Source: Diphasiastrum complanatum (Eukaryota; Streptophyta; Lycopodiopsida; Lycopodiales; Lycopodiaceae). From it: 64,000 bases of DNA. The DNA is taken from positions 31,015,599 through 31,079,598 of the forward strand of contig CM055097.1 in the NCBI GenBank assembly GCA_029204225.1. Reading direction: 5' to 3'. The notes under the pieces were generated by a model, which saw nothing but the letters and a program-made list of their open reading frames with translations, was not told the DNA's origin and made no database searches. A program made the translations under genes and the position numbers. Shown piece by piece: positions 32,405-44,899 of the stretch; the stretch's first letter is position 1, and each line of letters begins with the position of its first letter.

Positions 32405-34912
32405 CTACTTTAATTCTAACTCCTCTTGGACAGACGTTGGTTCCTGAACAAGGTAGGCTGTAGACGTAACAGTTAGGTGGTTTGCTTGCTCTTGAAGATC
32501 TTCTGGGTAATAGAGGAAGTTGATCATTTCCATCATATTGTAGTTGCTGAACTGCAAAATCATCATCTTTTGATTCGCCGTTGATTTGTTGTTCGTCAAA
32601 AGTAGAAGAGCTTGGACCTTCAATGGGAATAGTCGACTGAAGAACTGGAAAGTTCAATATGTCAAGAGAATCTGACAAGTTGACTACATGGGGACTGTCT
32701 TTTCCTTTGAGGTCTTAAAATTGATCTTCGATGAAGATGACATCCCGGCTAGTGAATATCTTCAACTCGATGGGATCGAATAACTTGTAGGCTTGATCTG
32801 AAGTAGTGTAGTTGATGAAAATACATTTGATGATACTCTAAAAGTCGAGCTTCTTCTTGAGATCACAAGGTATATGCACAAAAGCACTATATCGAAAAAC
32901 TTGTAGGTTTGATAAAGAAGGTTTGGTACCTCTCCAAACTTCAAATGGTGTTTTGTCTGAGAGACATTTAGTAGGACATCTGTTCTGAATATAGGTTGCT
33001 GTTGAAACAATTTTAGCCTAGAATGACTTCGGAAGTGTCGCATGTGATAACATGCACTTTGTCGATTCAACTAAGGTTCTGTGCTTTCTCTCAGCAAGAC
33101 CATTTGACTGAGGCGAATAGGAGATAATGTATTGTTGCTCAATGCTGTTGTAAAAGCAATACTCCTTGAATTCGATGGAGATGTATTCTCCCCCGTTATC
33201 TGACCTCAGTGCTTTGATTTGTTTGCCAGTTTGATTCTCAGCATGCTCTTTGAATTGTCTGCATTTGATGAAAGCCCATCTAGCAATGAAGGAGTTTGCA
33301 TAGGTTCACATATATCTGTATGAACAACATTTAATAGACCTTTTGCTGCATGCCTATGGTTTGATTTAAAAGGAATCCTAGTATGCTTTCCAAAGATGCA
33401 TCTATGACAGATAGGGAGATCAACCTTACCAGAAGGATAGTCGAGATCAAGAACCATGGATTGTCTGGACATGCTCAAAACATATGCATAATTCAGGTGT
33501 CCTAAGCGATGATGCCATAGTAATGCTTTATTGACTAGAACAGAGGTTTTCAAGACTTGACTAGACTCAGAATAACAATGTGCCAATCTATGTAAGTAAC
33601 CCTGTCTCTTGCCGAGTGCAAGGATCTTATTACTCCTATTAGTAATTTTGCATTGATCAGATTCGAATTCTACCTAATGATTTAAATATATCATTTTACT
33701 TACTGATAATAGATTTGTAAAGAGTTTAGGAACATATAAGACCTTTGATAGAAGTTTGAATTGATCATGCTGGAATCACAATCTTACAATACCTTCACCT
33801 TCAATAGTGTGAGTACTATTGTCACCAAGATGAACAAATTCCTTTTGTAAGACGTGTAGGAGTTGAAAATCTCACATTGATTGGTCATGTGTTGAGTTGC
33901 TCCAGAATCAAGAAACCATGAATCATCCAAAAATGCTCTCTGGTCTTTGACCATGAATGCGTCTTCGTCCACTTCGACCTGGGGAGATGATAAAACTATG
34001 TTTGCTTGTTGATCAGGGTGCTTGGCTGCATTCTTCGCTTGGAGAATTCGGCAATCCTTGATCTCATGGTTATTGCACTTGCAATACCTGCAAAACATCT
34101 TCTTCTTTGATTGTGGATTTGATGACCGTACTTGTATTAAAGGAATCATGGTTGGATATGCACCCAACAAGAAAGGATTCGTTGCAGCCTTCTTGAAACT
34201 TTTCTGTTTCTTTCGCTTAGAGTCTTTGTTGACATATAGAGCCCGAGAGGAGGAAGTAGACAAAGTGTCTTGACTTCTTCTATTGTCTTCTTGCAACAAC
34301 ATAGTGATAGCTCTAGTAAGAGTTAAATCTGATTGTGTAGATATGATCATCACCCAATTCTAGTATGTAGAGGACAAACTTGAAAGCAATGTCATAATTG
34401 CGTCTTGATCGTCTATGACTGATCCGACAGTGACCATTTGTTGCAAGAGATTCTTAAACTGGTTAATGTGACTCTAAAGAGAATCACCATTAGACATCTT
34501 GAATGTGAAGAATTTTCTTCGTAGATGTAACTTAATAGTTACGTCCTTCACATCATATAGTGAGTTCAAGATGTCTTAAATGTCTTTTGATGTTTTAGCT
34601 TTAACTACGTGTCCAATCTGTGTATCTGATATATTGAGAATAATAAGTGCAAAAGCTTTGCCATCCTTCGATTTTTACTTTGAGTCTTCTGTGTCGTCTT
34701 CAGGTTTTACTTCTGTACATGTAACAACATCCCATAACTCGTTGGCGATTAGCAAGGTCTTCATCTTAAATTTTCACAAATGATACTTGGATCCATTCAG
34801 CTTGTCTGCAATACGACAAGTTTTACTTTGAGAATCCATTTGAAACTTAGTCTGTCGATTGTATCGATGATGATAAATTAGGCCCTACAGAAAAATCAAC
34901 GCTCTGATACCA
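32405..34912 (-). mobile_element. copia element B, gag to pre-RT, truncated by element C
   Basis: From the right: primer-binding site TGGTATCAGAGC (top-strand 34901-34912) and gag (MTLLSSLSS-type UBN2 region, degraded). Then come zinc knuckle MFCRYCKCNNHEIKDC, protease WFLDSGATQHMT and pre-integrase LLWHHRLGHLNYAYVLSM. A partial integrase is followed by the linker PRRSSRASKPPNCYVYSL, ending at the LTR of element C. RT and RNase H are absent. It belongs to the same lineage as element A. Confidence 0.87.
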
Positions 34913-34939
34913 TGTAGGTAAGCCCTGATACCATGTCGA

Positions 34940-37900
34940 AAAATAGGAAATGATAATGTAATGTGGAAACTGTTCAAGTTATTCTTAATGGTTTGTTGGA
35001 TGCTCATGCTAACATTATACAAAGTCTTGCCATGCAAAGAACTTTTCCAAATTTGATAGATCTTCAAGAGATCTTGATCAATGAAGAATATAGACTTCAA
35101 GCAAGAGGTGGATCTACATCAACATCTCAATTTGGAGAGGAGGCTATGTTCATCAAGGGCAAAAGCAAAAGCAAGTGGTCTAAAGGGCAAGATCAAGGGG
35201 AGGCTTCTTCAAATGGCAAAAAGAAAGATAGGTCAAAGCTAAAGTACTTCTATGGTAGCATCAAAAAATACTTTGCAAGTGAGTGCTACAAGAATAAGAG
35301 AGATCAAGGAGACAATCAAGGTAATCTTACTCATGATGAAGATGGTTTGGATGTTCAAAACTCAAATGATGATGCTTTTGTGATGTCTTCATGTATGTTG
35401 GCTAATGATGGAGATCTAGATCCATGATGAAGTGATAGTGGTGCAAGCTCACACATGACTTTTTACAAAGAATACTTCACTTCCTTGTTGGCATATGGAG
35501 ATGACAAGAGGGTGATCTACACGGCCAATGATAGTGAGTGTGCAATCAAAGGGATTGGCACAATTCCTATTTCTCTCTCTACAAATAGGAATGTTCATTT
35601 GAAGGATGTTTTGTTCATACCTTCCATTACCAAGAATTTATTTAGTGTGAGTCAATTGCTAAGTAAAGATTTCAAAGTTGAGTTTGATGGAGATGCTTGC
35701 ATGATCAAAAGGAAGGATGTCTTGATTGCAAAAGCAAATACCTATTCAAGAGGTTTAGCATAAAAGGATGAGGCACCTCAACTGCAATTCATTGGAGGTA
35801 ATGGCTAAGAAGCAAGTTGTGATTGGCCTTCCAAGATCCTTAACTAGCATCAATAATGTTTGTGAGTCTTGTGCTTTGTCAAAGTCACATAGACTACCTT
35901 ATACTAGATCTCCATCTAGATCTACAGAGCAAGTTGTACATTCGGATATTCATGAAATTACTACAATTGATGATTTTAGTAATTTTCATTGATGATTTTA
36001 GAAGATTTTGTTGGATCTATCTACTAAAGAGCAAAGATGAAGTGTATGATGTTGTTGTGAAGTTCAAGAATGCAAGGGAGAACCAATTTTCTACAAAGAT
36101 CAAATGCTTGAGGAGTGACAATAGTGGAGAGTACATATCTACCAAATTCAAGGCTTTTTTAATGAGCATGAGATCAAGAGGGAGTACACAACTCTAATGA
36201 CACCACAACAAAATGGAGTGGCCGAGAGAAAGAATAGGACTTTATGTAAAAGTGCAAAAGCCATGAGGTTAGGTGCTAATCTTCCAAAACCATTTTGGGA
36301 TCAAGCTTTGTTGTGTGCTAACATTCTATGCACTAGGTGACCGAGTGCTATATTGGATGGAACACATTTTGAGATGCTATTCAAGAGGAGGCCGAGTGTA
36401 AACTTTCTTAAAACTTTTGGATGTACTTGCTATGTCAATATAACTCTTGATGATAGGACAAAGGAGGATCCATCTTTGAGGAAAGTTTTATTTGTTAGAT
36501 ATAGTGAGGTGAGTAAAGCCTACAAGGTTTACATTCCTACTACTAATAAGGTGATTATTGGTAGAGATGTCATTTTTGATGAGGGGAATATCCCAAAGGT
36601 GTCTTCAAGTGATGATGCTGTGGATGGATCTAACATTCTTGATGTTGATGTAAATGATCCTACTTTAGATCGTGATGATGAAGGACCTTCATCAAGTCAA
36701 AAGCGAAGGAGAACATCAAGGGAAATACATTTGCCTTCAAGGCTCACATATGATGAGCAAGGTAAGCAAGTTGTTGGAGGTACACATTTGGTTTCCTAAC
36801 CTCTTTTGATGAACCTACTTGCATAGATGAAGGAAGGAACAATAAAGAGTGGATACAAGCAATGGATCTTGACTATCAAGCTCTTATGAAGAATGAAACA
36901 TGGAGATTGGTGGAGTTACCTAGGGACAAGAAAGCTATTGGATGTAAATGGATCTTCAAGGTGAAGACAAACCAAGATGGATCTATCAATAAGTACAAGA
37001 CAAGGTTAGTGGCAAAATGATATGCTCAGCATGGCATTGACTATGATGAGACCTTTGTACTCGTGGCAAAGATGGTGAGTACTCGGATTATTATATCTCT
37101 TGCTACTCTTTATGGATGGGATCTATGGCAATTAGATATCACAAATGTTTTTTTGAATGGTGATCTTGAGGAGGAAGTGTACATGGAGCAACCCAAGAGC
37201 TACATTTCACCTACAAAGCCAAATCATGTGTGTCTTCTACAAAAGAGTTTGTATGGCCTTAAGCAAGCACCAAGGAGTTGGTATGCTAAGCTTAACACTT
37301 TTTTACTCTTTCAAGGCTTTGTTATGAGTGAGTATGATCATTCACTTTATTGTAGGTTTGTTGGAAATGATGTTACAATTTTGGTAATCTATGTGGATGA
37401 TATCATCTTGAGTGGTGAAGACAACCAAGATGTGGTGGATATCTCAAGAGGGAGTTTGAGGTGCATGATCTTGGTCATTTGCACTACATTCTAGGAATAT
37501 AAGTGATTAGATCTTCTCAATCTACTTTCATTTGTCAAGAGAAGTATGCTAGTTCTATTCTAGAAAGATTTCATATGGTAGATGCAAAGTCTTGTGATAC
37601 ACCTATGGAGTCAAATGTAAAGCTAACTATAAGAGGTAATGAAAGATCCCTTCAAGGACATTACTCTCTATAGGAAGCTAGTTGGTTCGCTCATCTATCT
37701 AACCATCACAAGACTAAATGTAAGCTATTGTGTTGGTAGATTGAGCCAATTTATGCAAGATCTTAGTGAAGAGCATTGGAAGCTAGAGAAATGAGTTTTG
37801 AGACGCATCATTGGAACTCGAGATTTTGACATATTGTATGAGGGATCATCAACTAACTTGTTTCGAATTTCAGATTCGGACTTTGCTGGAGATAAAATGG

Positions 37901-38340
37901 ATAGGAAATCCATAAGTGCTCATTGTATTTTCATACGTGATGGAGCTATATCATGGATATCAAAGAAACAAGCCACTATCTCATTGTCATCTAGTGAGGC
38001 CGAGTACAAAGCACTTACACATTGCACAAAGGAGATGGTATGGATGATCAAGGATCTCCACTTGTTGGATTTTTCAGAGAGCCCAATCATCTTTTGTGAC
38101 AACCTATCAGCCCAAAAGTTGGCAACCAATCCTATCTTTAATGCTAGGAGCAAGCATATTGAGGTGACATATCACTTTGTGAGGGAGCAAGTCTTGGCAA
38201 AGGAGGTGGAGCAACATGTTTTTCACAGGAATGTGTAGCTGATATCATTACCAAATAATTGGGAAATGACTTGTTTATGAAGCATAGGACTTCACTTGGA
38301 GTGTTCTCAAAGTCTATGCTAAAACTAGTTGAAGAGGGAG
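34940..38340 (+). mobile_element. copia element D, gag to RNase H, defective
   Basis: The element begins in mid-gag. A knuckle has lost cysteines (YFYGSIKKYFASEC). The protease DSGASSHMT at about 35439 is preceded by two stop codons. Then come NVHLKDVLFIPSITKNLFSV and integrase with FIDDFRRFCWIYLLKSKDE and RSDNSGEYIS. RT holds DITNVFLNGDLEEEVYMEQP, LYGLKQAPRSWY and YVDDIILSG. RNase H ATISLSSSEAEYKAL ends at 38238. At least five stops or frameshifts break it. Its left end abuts the primer-binding site of element B, so it is 5'-truncated. It is oriented opposite to A, B and C. Confidence 0.9.
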
Positions 38341-38781
38341 TGTGAGAAATTTCAACCAGTTTTGCTATTTTGGTCATATTTGTATATTTGACAATTGACT
38401 CCAATTTTCATATTAGACTTAGAGTTTGACTTTTCAAAGTTATATTAGTTTAAAAGCATTTGAATAAACACTTTTTGAAAGTGGGGGAGAATGTAGTACA
38501 CGAGTTTTAGAGATTCAAGTTTTAATGTGGAGACGTTTGAATATAGTCCACATTAATGCTAGGATTTTTGTTATGGAGGGAAACCAAACTCATTAATGAG
38601 TCATGGATCTGTTATATATAGTTGTACACTCGTGAGAAGAGACACATTCTCTTTCTCTTATCTCACTTCATGCTTATACATGAGTTCTCTTGGGTTCATC
38701 TATCCATTGGTGCACTATATTTGTGATATCTTGCGATCTTGTGTGTAGAATGTCTTATTTTATGCTATTTTCGGATCCACA
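38341..38781 (+). mobile_element. 3' LTR of copia element D (right end tentative)
   Basis: The polypurine tract AGAGGGAG is followed by TGTGAGAAATTTC at 38341. The related element I has the same arrangement at 54094. TATATATAG near 38617 is a plausible TATA box. The right end at GGATCCACA is my best reading. Confidence 0.6.
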
Positions 38782-39590
38782 CGTGTGAAATATAATAGGT
38801 TACTGTTTTTGTATGGACATCAACTTTATCATATCATATGTTTGATGTTTGATCATGTTTTTATTGAGTTTGCATCTATTTCATAGAGTACATGTTGATT
38901 TTTCTACATTGGCAACATTGGTAGAGTTGATTTCTTTCAAACCAAAGATTAGGTTATGGATTTGGATCTTAATTGATTCCAAATTCTTCACACAATCTAC
39001 TGATGCAATGCAACGTTTTTTTTTTTGGGGTTTCCACAGTGAGCAATGGAAACAATCTTAGGTATGTTGGGTTGTATTGGTTTGTAACGAAGTTGCATCA
39101 TTAATCTTAAAACATTTGATACATAAAGGAAATTTGATTTGCCCAAACTATCCGAAAAGCTGATTTTATTTGCAGTTGATACATGAATGTCTATTTCTCG
39201 AACACAAATTGTAACCTTGTGTGGCTTGTGCATACCAAAGCAAGAATTTGTGAGAGAAAATATGATGCAAAGATGGTTGATGCATGGGAGGAATGGAATG
39301 CCAAGCACAAATCTAACAACGAACATCCAATAGTCTTTCCAAGCAAACAGGTACATGCCATTGGTACAACAGGAGCAGTAGAAGCAGGAGTGCTCGGCAG
39401 ATTCATAAAAGCATACATGGGTACAACAACGACGATCGAGATGAGCACAACAACCGTAGCCTAGATGAGTGTAGCTGCAAATGAGCGATGGTGCTGGAGA
39501 GAGAGAGATACTCATAGAGAGGCCACCTCCAGTCACAGGTGTGAAAGGGAGGTGGCCCAATGCCACGCATGTCAACTTGCGAGGTAACCA

Positions 39591-39625
39591 CACGTGGCTG
39601 GCAAGTGCAATTGCCAGCACGTGTG
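39591..39625. promoter_or_regulatory. G-box pair and inverted repeat upstream of the 39763 gene
   Basis: CACGTGGC (39591-39598), CACGTGTG (39618-39625) and between them the inverted repeat TGGCAAGTGCAATTGCCA (39599-39616) lie 140-170 bp before the ATG. CACGTGGC is the classic G-box/ABRE bound by plant bZIP and bHLH factors. Confidence 0.5.
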
Positions 39626-39762
39626 CACTCTAGTGCGAAACCGGCCTTATATGCTTTTGAAGTTTCCTCAGATCAATAAAGCTCTCTCTAATTAATATTA
39701 CAATATCCCTTTGTTGCGCTTCTGTTCTGCTGCAGCGATTAGGTTCTGAGAGAGGGGGAGCA

Positions 39763-40621
39763 ATGGCCTTTTGGGTAGCAGTGGGAGCTTTATTTCTTCA
39801 TTTCTTCTTCACGGCTGGTTGCAAGGCAGACGGAGGCTGGGCGGAGGATCTAGGAATGGATATGTGCCCAGAAAAGGAGCTCTCTCCATCTTACATGGCG
39901 CAGATGCGAGCAAATTGTCTTTCTAACCCACAGCCGGAAAGTTTCGTGCAGCAACCGAACAATCAAGATGTGCGTGAGATGAAGCAGCTTATCAACAAGC
40001 AGCAGATGCATCTAGAGCAGCTGGAAGCCCTCATTACAGTTCTCCAAGACACTGTATTTCAGCTCCAGTCTGCTGTTACAGCCACTACAAAGGTAGCTGG
40101 TAAAGTAGGAGCTTCTGATCCACCCTTAGTAAAAGATACAGTGGACGTCTCTGTTCATGGAAGCTTTGAAAATGGCAAGCAGGAGAAAGAACTCTCTGGG
40201 ACTTAAAGAATCACATGCGGGATGAAGCAGGAGCTTATGCAGGGCTATATGATAGAGTAGATTGTCAGCAGATAATTTTCCAGTCAAGTTATACAAATGC
40301 AAATGCAGAGGAGTTTAGAGCCAAGGCTTGGGCAAGGTCTCTGATGATCTCTGTTTTCGTTATGCTAGCTTTATATATATTTTTAGGGATGAAAGGACCT
40401 GGCTTCAACTAAGAGCTCAAAAGTCCCTTCTTGAATTAAGCCCTTCTATGTCTGGAAATAAAAACTATGAAAATTTGAGAGCTGGGTCTGGAGAAACAAG
40501 TGAGAATTTTGACAACTCCAGACACTATGAAAGACCCTTCAAAGGCTTGGCAGTAGCTCAAGCAGTTATGGTGCAGGTCCTAGATTTTATTTCAGGACTA
40601 ATCGGAGATTCAAGAAAATGA
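39763..40621 (+). pseudogene. Secreted/membrane coiled-coil protein gene, split over three frames
   Basis: Frame 1 (39763-40206, 147 codons) starts with a hydrophobic signal (MAFWVAVGALFLHFFFTAGC). It has a heptad-like helix (MKQLINKQQMHLEQLEALI) near residues 72-110 and ends at TAA. Frame 2 carries on at about 40189 with WDLKNHMRDEAGAYAGLYDR. It contains a transmembrane stretch (ARSLMISVFVMLALYIFLGM) and ends near 40412. Frame 3 continues at about 40390 with LRAQKSLLELSPS to LDFISGLIGDSRK, ending at 40621. The frames overlap and each reads like real protein, so two single-base shifts or missed short introns would join them. I do not recognise the family. It may be a decaying intronless retrocopy or a gene with sequence errors. 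Confidence 0.5.
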
Positions 40622-42780
40622 CTGGTTGTTCAAAGTGCTGTCAATCTGTTCCCCATTCGAGTCATAGTAGATCAACAGCTTGGATGTGCGCACGGGTTTG
40701 TTATGCACGAGCCTAAGTTCTCGTTAGTTTTTGTTTCTTTTATGTGACCTAATTACTTTGCACCTGAAGTCCCAAATTACTGGAAGTAGTGAATTCCTAA
40801 AATTTCACGGGCATGCATGTTGAAGGGCTATGTAACTGGTCTGATGCTGCTGAATCAAGTTTGTAGGCAAAGGTTTTTTGTTTTGAATTGAGTCAAGAGA
40901 GCCTACGTTCTTGAGTTTTTAAGGTATATGCTGAGAATGTCTGTGATTTATCAATAAAATGCGACTTACAAGTATATAAGATAATCTAATCAACCGGAAA
41001 AAGAAAAGGTATTTAGAATACCGCTTTTCTTATGATGGCCGTATGATAGTTTTCAAGATGTTCATTTTTTGTTCCGCTCTAAGAGCACATACAAGTGGTA
41101 AATACCTGAAGTAGCTAGCATGCATGTTCAGTGAAAGCATCCAATCACAGCCTAAAAAATTGAGCCAAATCCGCCACTGAAGAAGTATATCCTAGCAGAT
41201 TGGGCATACATTGGAACCTACCCAACTCCATAGACAGAATTTTTACACTTAGCATTCAATACCACTGCAAGTTATGTTTTAGTCTCATCTTCTAGCAAAA
41301 GTGGATTTAACAATCCCAGTTTCATAAGGATATCCTTGGCATCTCATTTGTCAAACAAGTAAGTAATACTGAGCCTATTTCATGTTCATTTTTACCTGTT
41401 GCATGAGCTTTTCCTACTTCAGATCCATGTATGTTTTTGCAGACCCCATCAAGGGCATCCTTGCATTACTAGGTTTGAAGTTTAGCTGATTTTAACTATC
41501 TAATCTATAGGAGAGTTTTATTATATCAGCCTTAGCCCTATTTTAGAAAGTTTTTGTCATTATCTATCCAAAATCGTAATTAGAATCTAGAATGAAGCAT
41601 TAAATCGTGATGAAATTTTACAAACATGCAGAAATAACTGAGCCCGTAAATCGATAGCGTATGGAACAGGGTTGTTCCAAATGCCATTTTATACGCATAC
41701 TGTATGGAACGTGGGAAAATCTTCCATGTTCCGAACAAAACGTGGTTTTCAATTTTATTTTGTATTGCAACCTGAATTAATCAGTAATGTGTTTTCTTTG
41801 ATGGTGTCCTTCAGCGTGGAGTCATCAAGAGCATTCATGGCAGCCTGTGAATGATAATTTCCCATAGTAGAATGAAATCTTAATGTCTTTGGTATATACT
41901 ACCATCCTCTTAACCGGGTTGTTTCTACAAGCTGATTCTATCTCATACATAAAAGTTTAATTGTGCTGCATACATAAAAGCAAAATTTTGCTGATGCAGT
42001 TGGTCTCTGTAGACCCACTCACATTTTCACCAAGAAAATCAGATGTCACAAGTTAGTTTCAGCAGCATTGTCCCTGTATTTGGAAATGCCAGTCATACAT
42101 GAAACAAAATTCAGAGATCTAAAAGATAAACAATAGCTGATCCTAGAGCTCCAGAAGCAAATCCACAAGCTATGTAAATTGCAAATAGACTGGATTGAGC
42201 GTCAACAAGTGAAGTGAATCACAGGCAGATGAGAGAAGCTGGTGGAAAATTCACATTTTGTAGCTTTATCTTCATTGATGAAGATCAGTCTCAAGAATTC
42301 TTATATTGCATTTGAATTTCAAATTGATAACATTTCAAAATAGTAACAAAGAAGTTTTTATTTGTTTCTGTACATTTGCAATAAGTTGTGTTCCATACAT
42401 ACAAAATGATATGCCCAGTCCAAAAAGCTTTGGAATGGGTTCTTATGCTGAACAGAAGTTTCTCATACGTGGATTCAGTTTACAAGACATGGTTCCTATC
42501 AAGGAAAGCTCTATTTGAAAATTTTGGAAACTTGATATCATGGACCCTTTTGCATGATTGAAAAGCATTGCCTTGTATTCTAAGAATCAGAAAACTCCAT
42601 CATGAATACCTTCAGTAGATTCTATACTAGTTCATTACAGGCAGCTAAAATAAAGAAAAACTGTTGATCAGCTTCTGTTGCATCCAAATTCTAAGGACAA
42701 ATTTCCTATTTCATTTAATTTCCATGCAAGGGAAGAGGGCTCATTCCCGTTCCAACCTGGCCTCCTGATGTTCTACAAAG
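40622..42780. other. Intergenic, no recognised feature
   Basis: No frame longer than about 70 codons that looks coding, and no LTR or repeat boundary. The first few hundred bases may include the 3' UTR of the preceding gene. Confidence 0.5.

Positions 42781-42786
<6 letters not shown>

Positions 42787-42843
<57 letters not shown>
42787..42843. repeat. (CT)n microsatellite, about 28 units
   Basis: Uninterrupted TC/CT run. Confidence 0.98.
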
Positions 42844-42845
<2 letters not shown>

Positions 42846-42991
42846 CTATTTACGCTCCTTAGAATTCTAATTTCATAGAAACCCTAGATTTTCATGCTTT
42901 TCTTTTTGGAGGTTGCATTTACACGTCTTTCGAAGGAGATTAAAACAACCACGAATATGTGTAAACTTTTAGTTAAAACGAAACCTTTACC

Positions 42992-43505
42992 ATGGACACG
43001 CCCATCATTCCACTCATGATGGTCGACCCAATTTCTATAGCTTGGTGCCCTGGAGAACCTAGTGTCTCTACCGCCCATGTTTCGGAAGATGGCATTCTTT
43101 CGATGAATGATGATGAAATGACTGACGAACATGCGCTCATTTATCTAGATGAAAAACGTTATCCACTGAAATCCAAAGTCGCCAGGGCCTTTGGCTCATG
43201 TGCAACTCACCTCCAAAGTGCCCAACACAACGACTTATCGACTTAAACCAAAAGTCTACAAATGGGACATGTATCCAGACGAAGTTTGGGATACGATCGA
43301 CGACGAAATGATTCGCGAGGCAACCACACCGTCTCCTCAACAAATACGCAAACCTCAGTTTTAAAAAAAATCCAATCATCGACACAAAATTAACGGAGCG
43401 ACAAAAACAGATGCACGAGAAGCTTAAGCAACCAATCAAGCCATTGTCTGACCATCACAAAGCTTTAGAAAAACTTAAAGCCCAAAGAGGGCCTTTGAAA
43501 AAGAT
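42992..43505 (+). pseudogene. Unidentified coding-like segment with two frame breaks
   Basis: An ATG in good context (ACCATGG, 42992) opens a frame with SIAWCPGEPSVSTAHV and DEHALIYLDEKRYPLKSKVA. A second frame overlaps and continues with TTTYRLKPKVYKWDMYPDEV and WDTIDDEMIREATTPSPQQI to a stop near 43364. A third frame goes on with ERQKQMHEKLKQPIKPLSDH and HKALEKLKAQRGPLKKM. Acidic then Lys-rich composition and continuous readability suggest one former protein of about 165 residues. No family recognised. It could be a host gene fragment or part of an unfamiliar transposon. Confidence 0.4.
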
Positions 43506-43943
43506 GTTTTTTTTATTTTTTATTTTTTATTTTCGTTGCCATGTGGACCAATTGAAACCTTGAAATCGGGGTTCTACATAACGTAGCATTTTTCAAATAT
43601 AAATAAAATAAAAACTTTTTAAATATATTGCTGTTTCGTCAGACAGCATGTGGAAATGCTATTGGTTGATGAGGCCTGCCCTTCCAGCTCATCACTGTCC
43701 GAAGAGACCCAAAAATATTGAAAATGAATATGACAGATGGTTGAGATGAGAAAATCGATGTACCATTAATGTATCTGCATTGTCAAATCATAGTTAACAG
43801 GGTTAACTAGAGTTAATTCGTGGCGCCAAATAGATCAGTGTTTCAAATTTACGCCAACACATTTTCAGATTCATGGCTTTTGTCTACGCATATTTTCATA
43901 TTCATAGTTCATTGTTTCAGATTTTTGCATGCACATTACGAAT

Positions 43944-44516
43944 GGCGCCATCAAGGAAGCCGTGCTTTTCAATCGACTCTGTGCTTCTATTCAACGAGAA
44001 AGATGATAATGGATTATGGATGCCAAAAAAATATTCAAAAAACTCTTGGGTTTTGATGCATCTATTATCAAGAGAAGCATTTCGAAAAAGCAAAAGGTCA
44101 AAACTATCATTTCGATTTTAGAGATAAATGTGCAAGGATTCAACCGTCAGGATCACAAAAAAAGCAACTGTGAGTGAGTATTGATATTTTTGATACTTAG
44201 ATTTTTGTCACTCATAAATATCTAATAGTAAACTTGCCAATCTGATCATTATCTTCTTGCAGATTTATATCCATCCAATATAAATGAATGGGAGCCCAAT
44301 GGATCTCTAGCAAATGTGTTAGATGTTATTCACACTGATATTGGACAATTACAAATCGAGGTAGAACTGCAAAAGATCTAGCTGATAGTGAGATCTTTTT
44401 TTATGAATCAATGTACATTCCTGATACAAAAAGAGACTTTGGACAAATAGTCTCAATTCCATTACCTAGTTTTGAAAGTGATGAATGGATTGCACCAGAT
44501 GCTGCAGTTTCATAAT
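43944..44516 (+). other. Unidentified exon-like pieces with splice-like junctions
   Basis: An ATG at 43944 opens PSRKPCFSIDSVLLFNEKD. Another frame reads YYQEKHFEKAKGQNYHFDF and RDKCARIQPSGSQKKQ up to a GTGAGT donor at about 44171. After 95 bp a TTCTTGCAG acceptor precedes YPSNINEWEPNGSLANVLDV and IHTDIGQLQIE, which ends at a GAG|GTAGAA donor. A last open piece reads YESMYIPDTKRDFGQIVSIP to a TAA at 44514-44516. The pieces do not join into one clean frame from the ATG, so this is either a decayed small gene or coincidence. Confidence 0.3.
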
Positions 44517-44899
44517 CATTTCGTTGCAAGATATATAATGATGTAAAAAATTCATTAAAGATAAGCATGAGATAAAAAACAGTCAGATTGAGTTAATTTA
44601 TTTTCTTGAATATATTTGCGGATTTCTTTTCAAGTGTCAATGTATGCAAAATCCCAACGATGTTTGTATGCAAAAATTTATCAGATAGTTTATTATCTGA
44701 ACTTATGGATGAAGGCTGAGACAAAAGATCAGATTAAGAAATAGAATGCAGAATTAAGATGTCTTCCATGTGCTTCCGTTATCAAATTCTATGATGATAG
44801 ATTTAAACTAAAAAAAGAATACATGCATATCAGAGATAAATTGAATATACCTTGAGAGATTTAATGGTTTTTCTCCAATTGAGATTGCCGTTGTCGGTA

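Noticed and set aside
39183-39464. Short plus-strand frame (KMVDAWEEWNAKHKSN) as an exon
   Set aside because: Readable but isolated; no splice sites linking it to the gene at 39763 and no family recognised.
38997-39620. 207-codon minus-strand frame opposite the promoter of the 39763 gene
   Set aside because: Hydrophobic, Cys/His-rich translation with no recognisable domain; it overlaps promoter-like sequence and a poly(T) run, so it is probably fortuitous.
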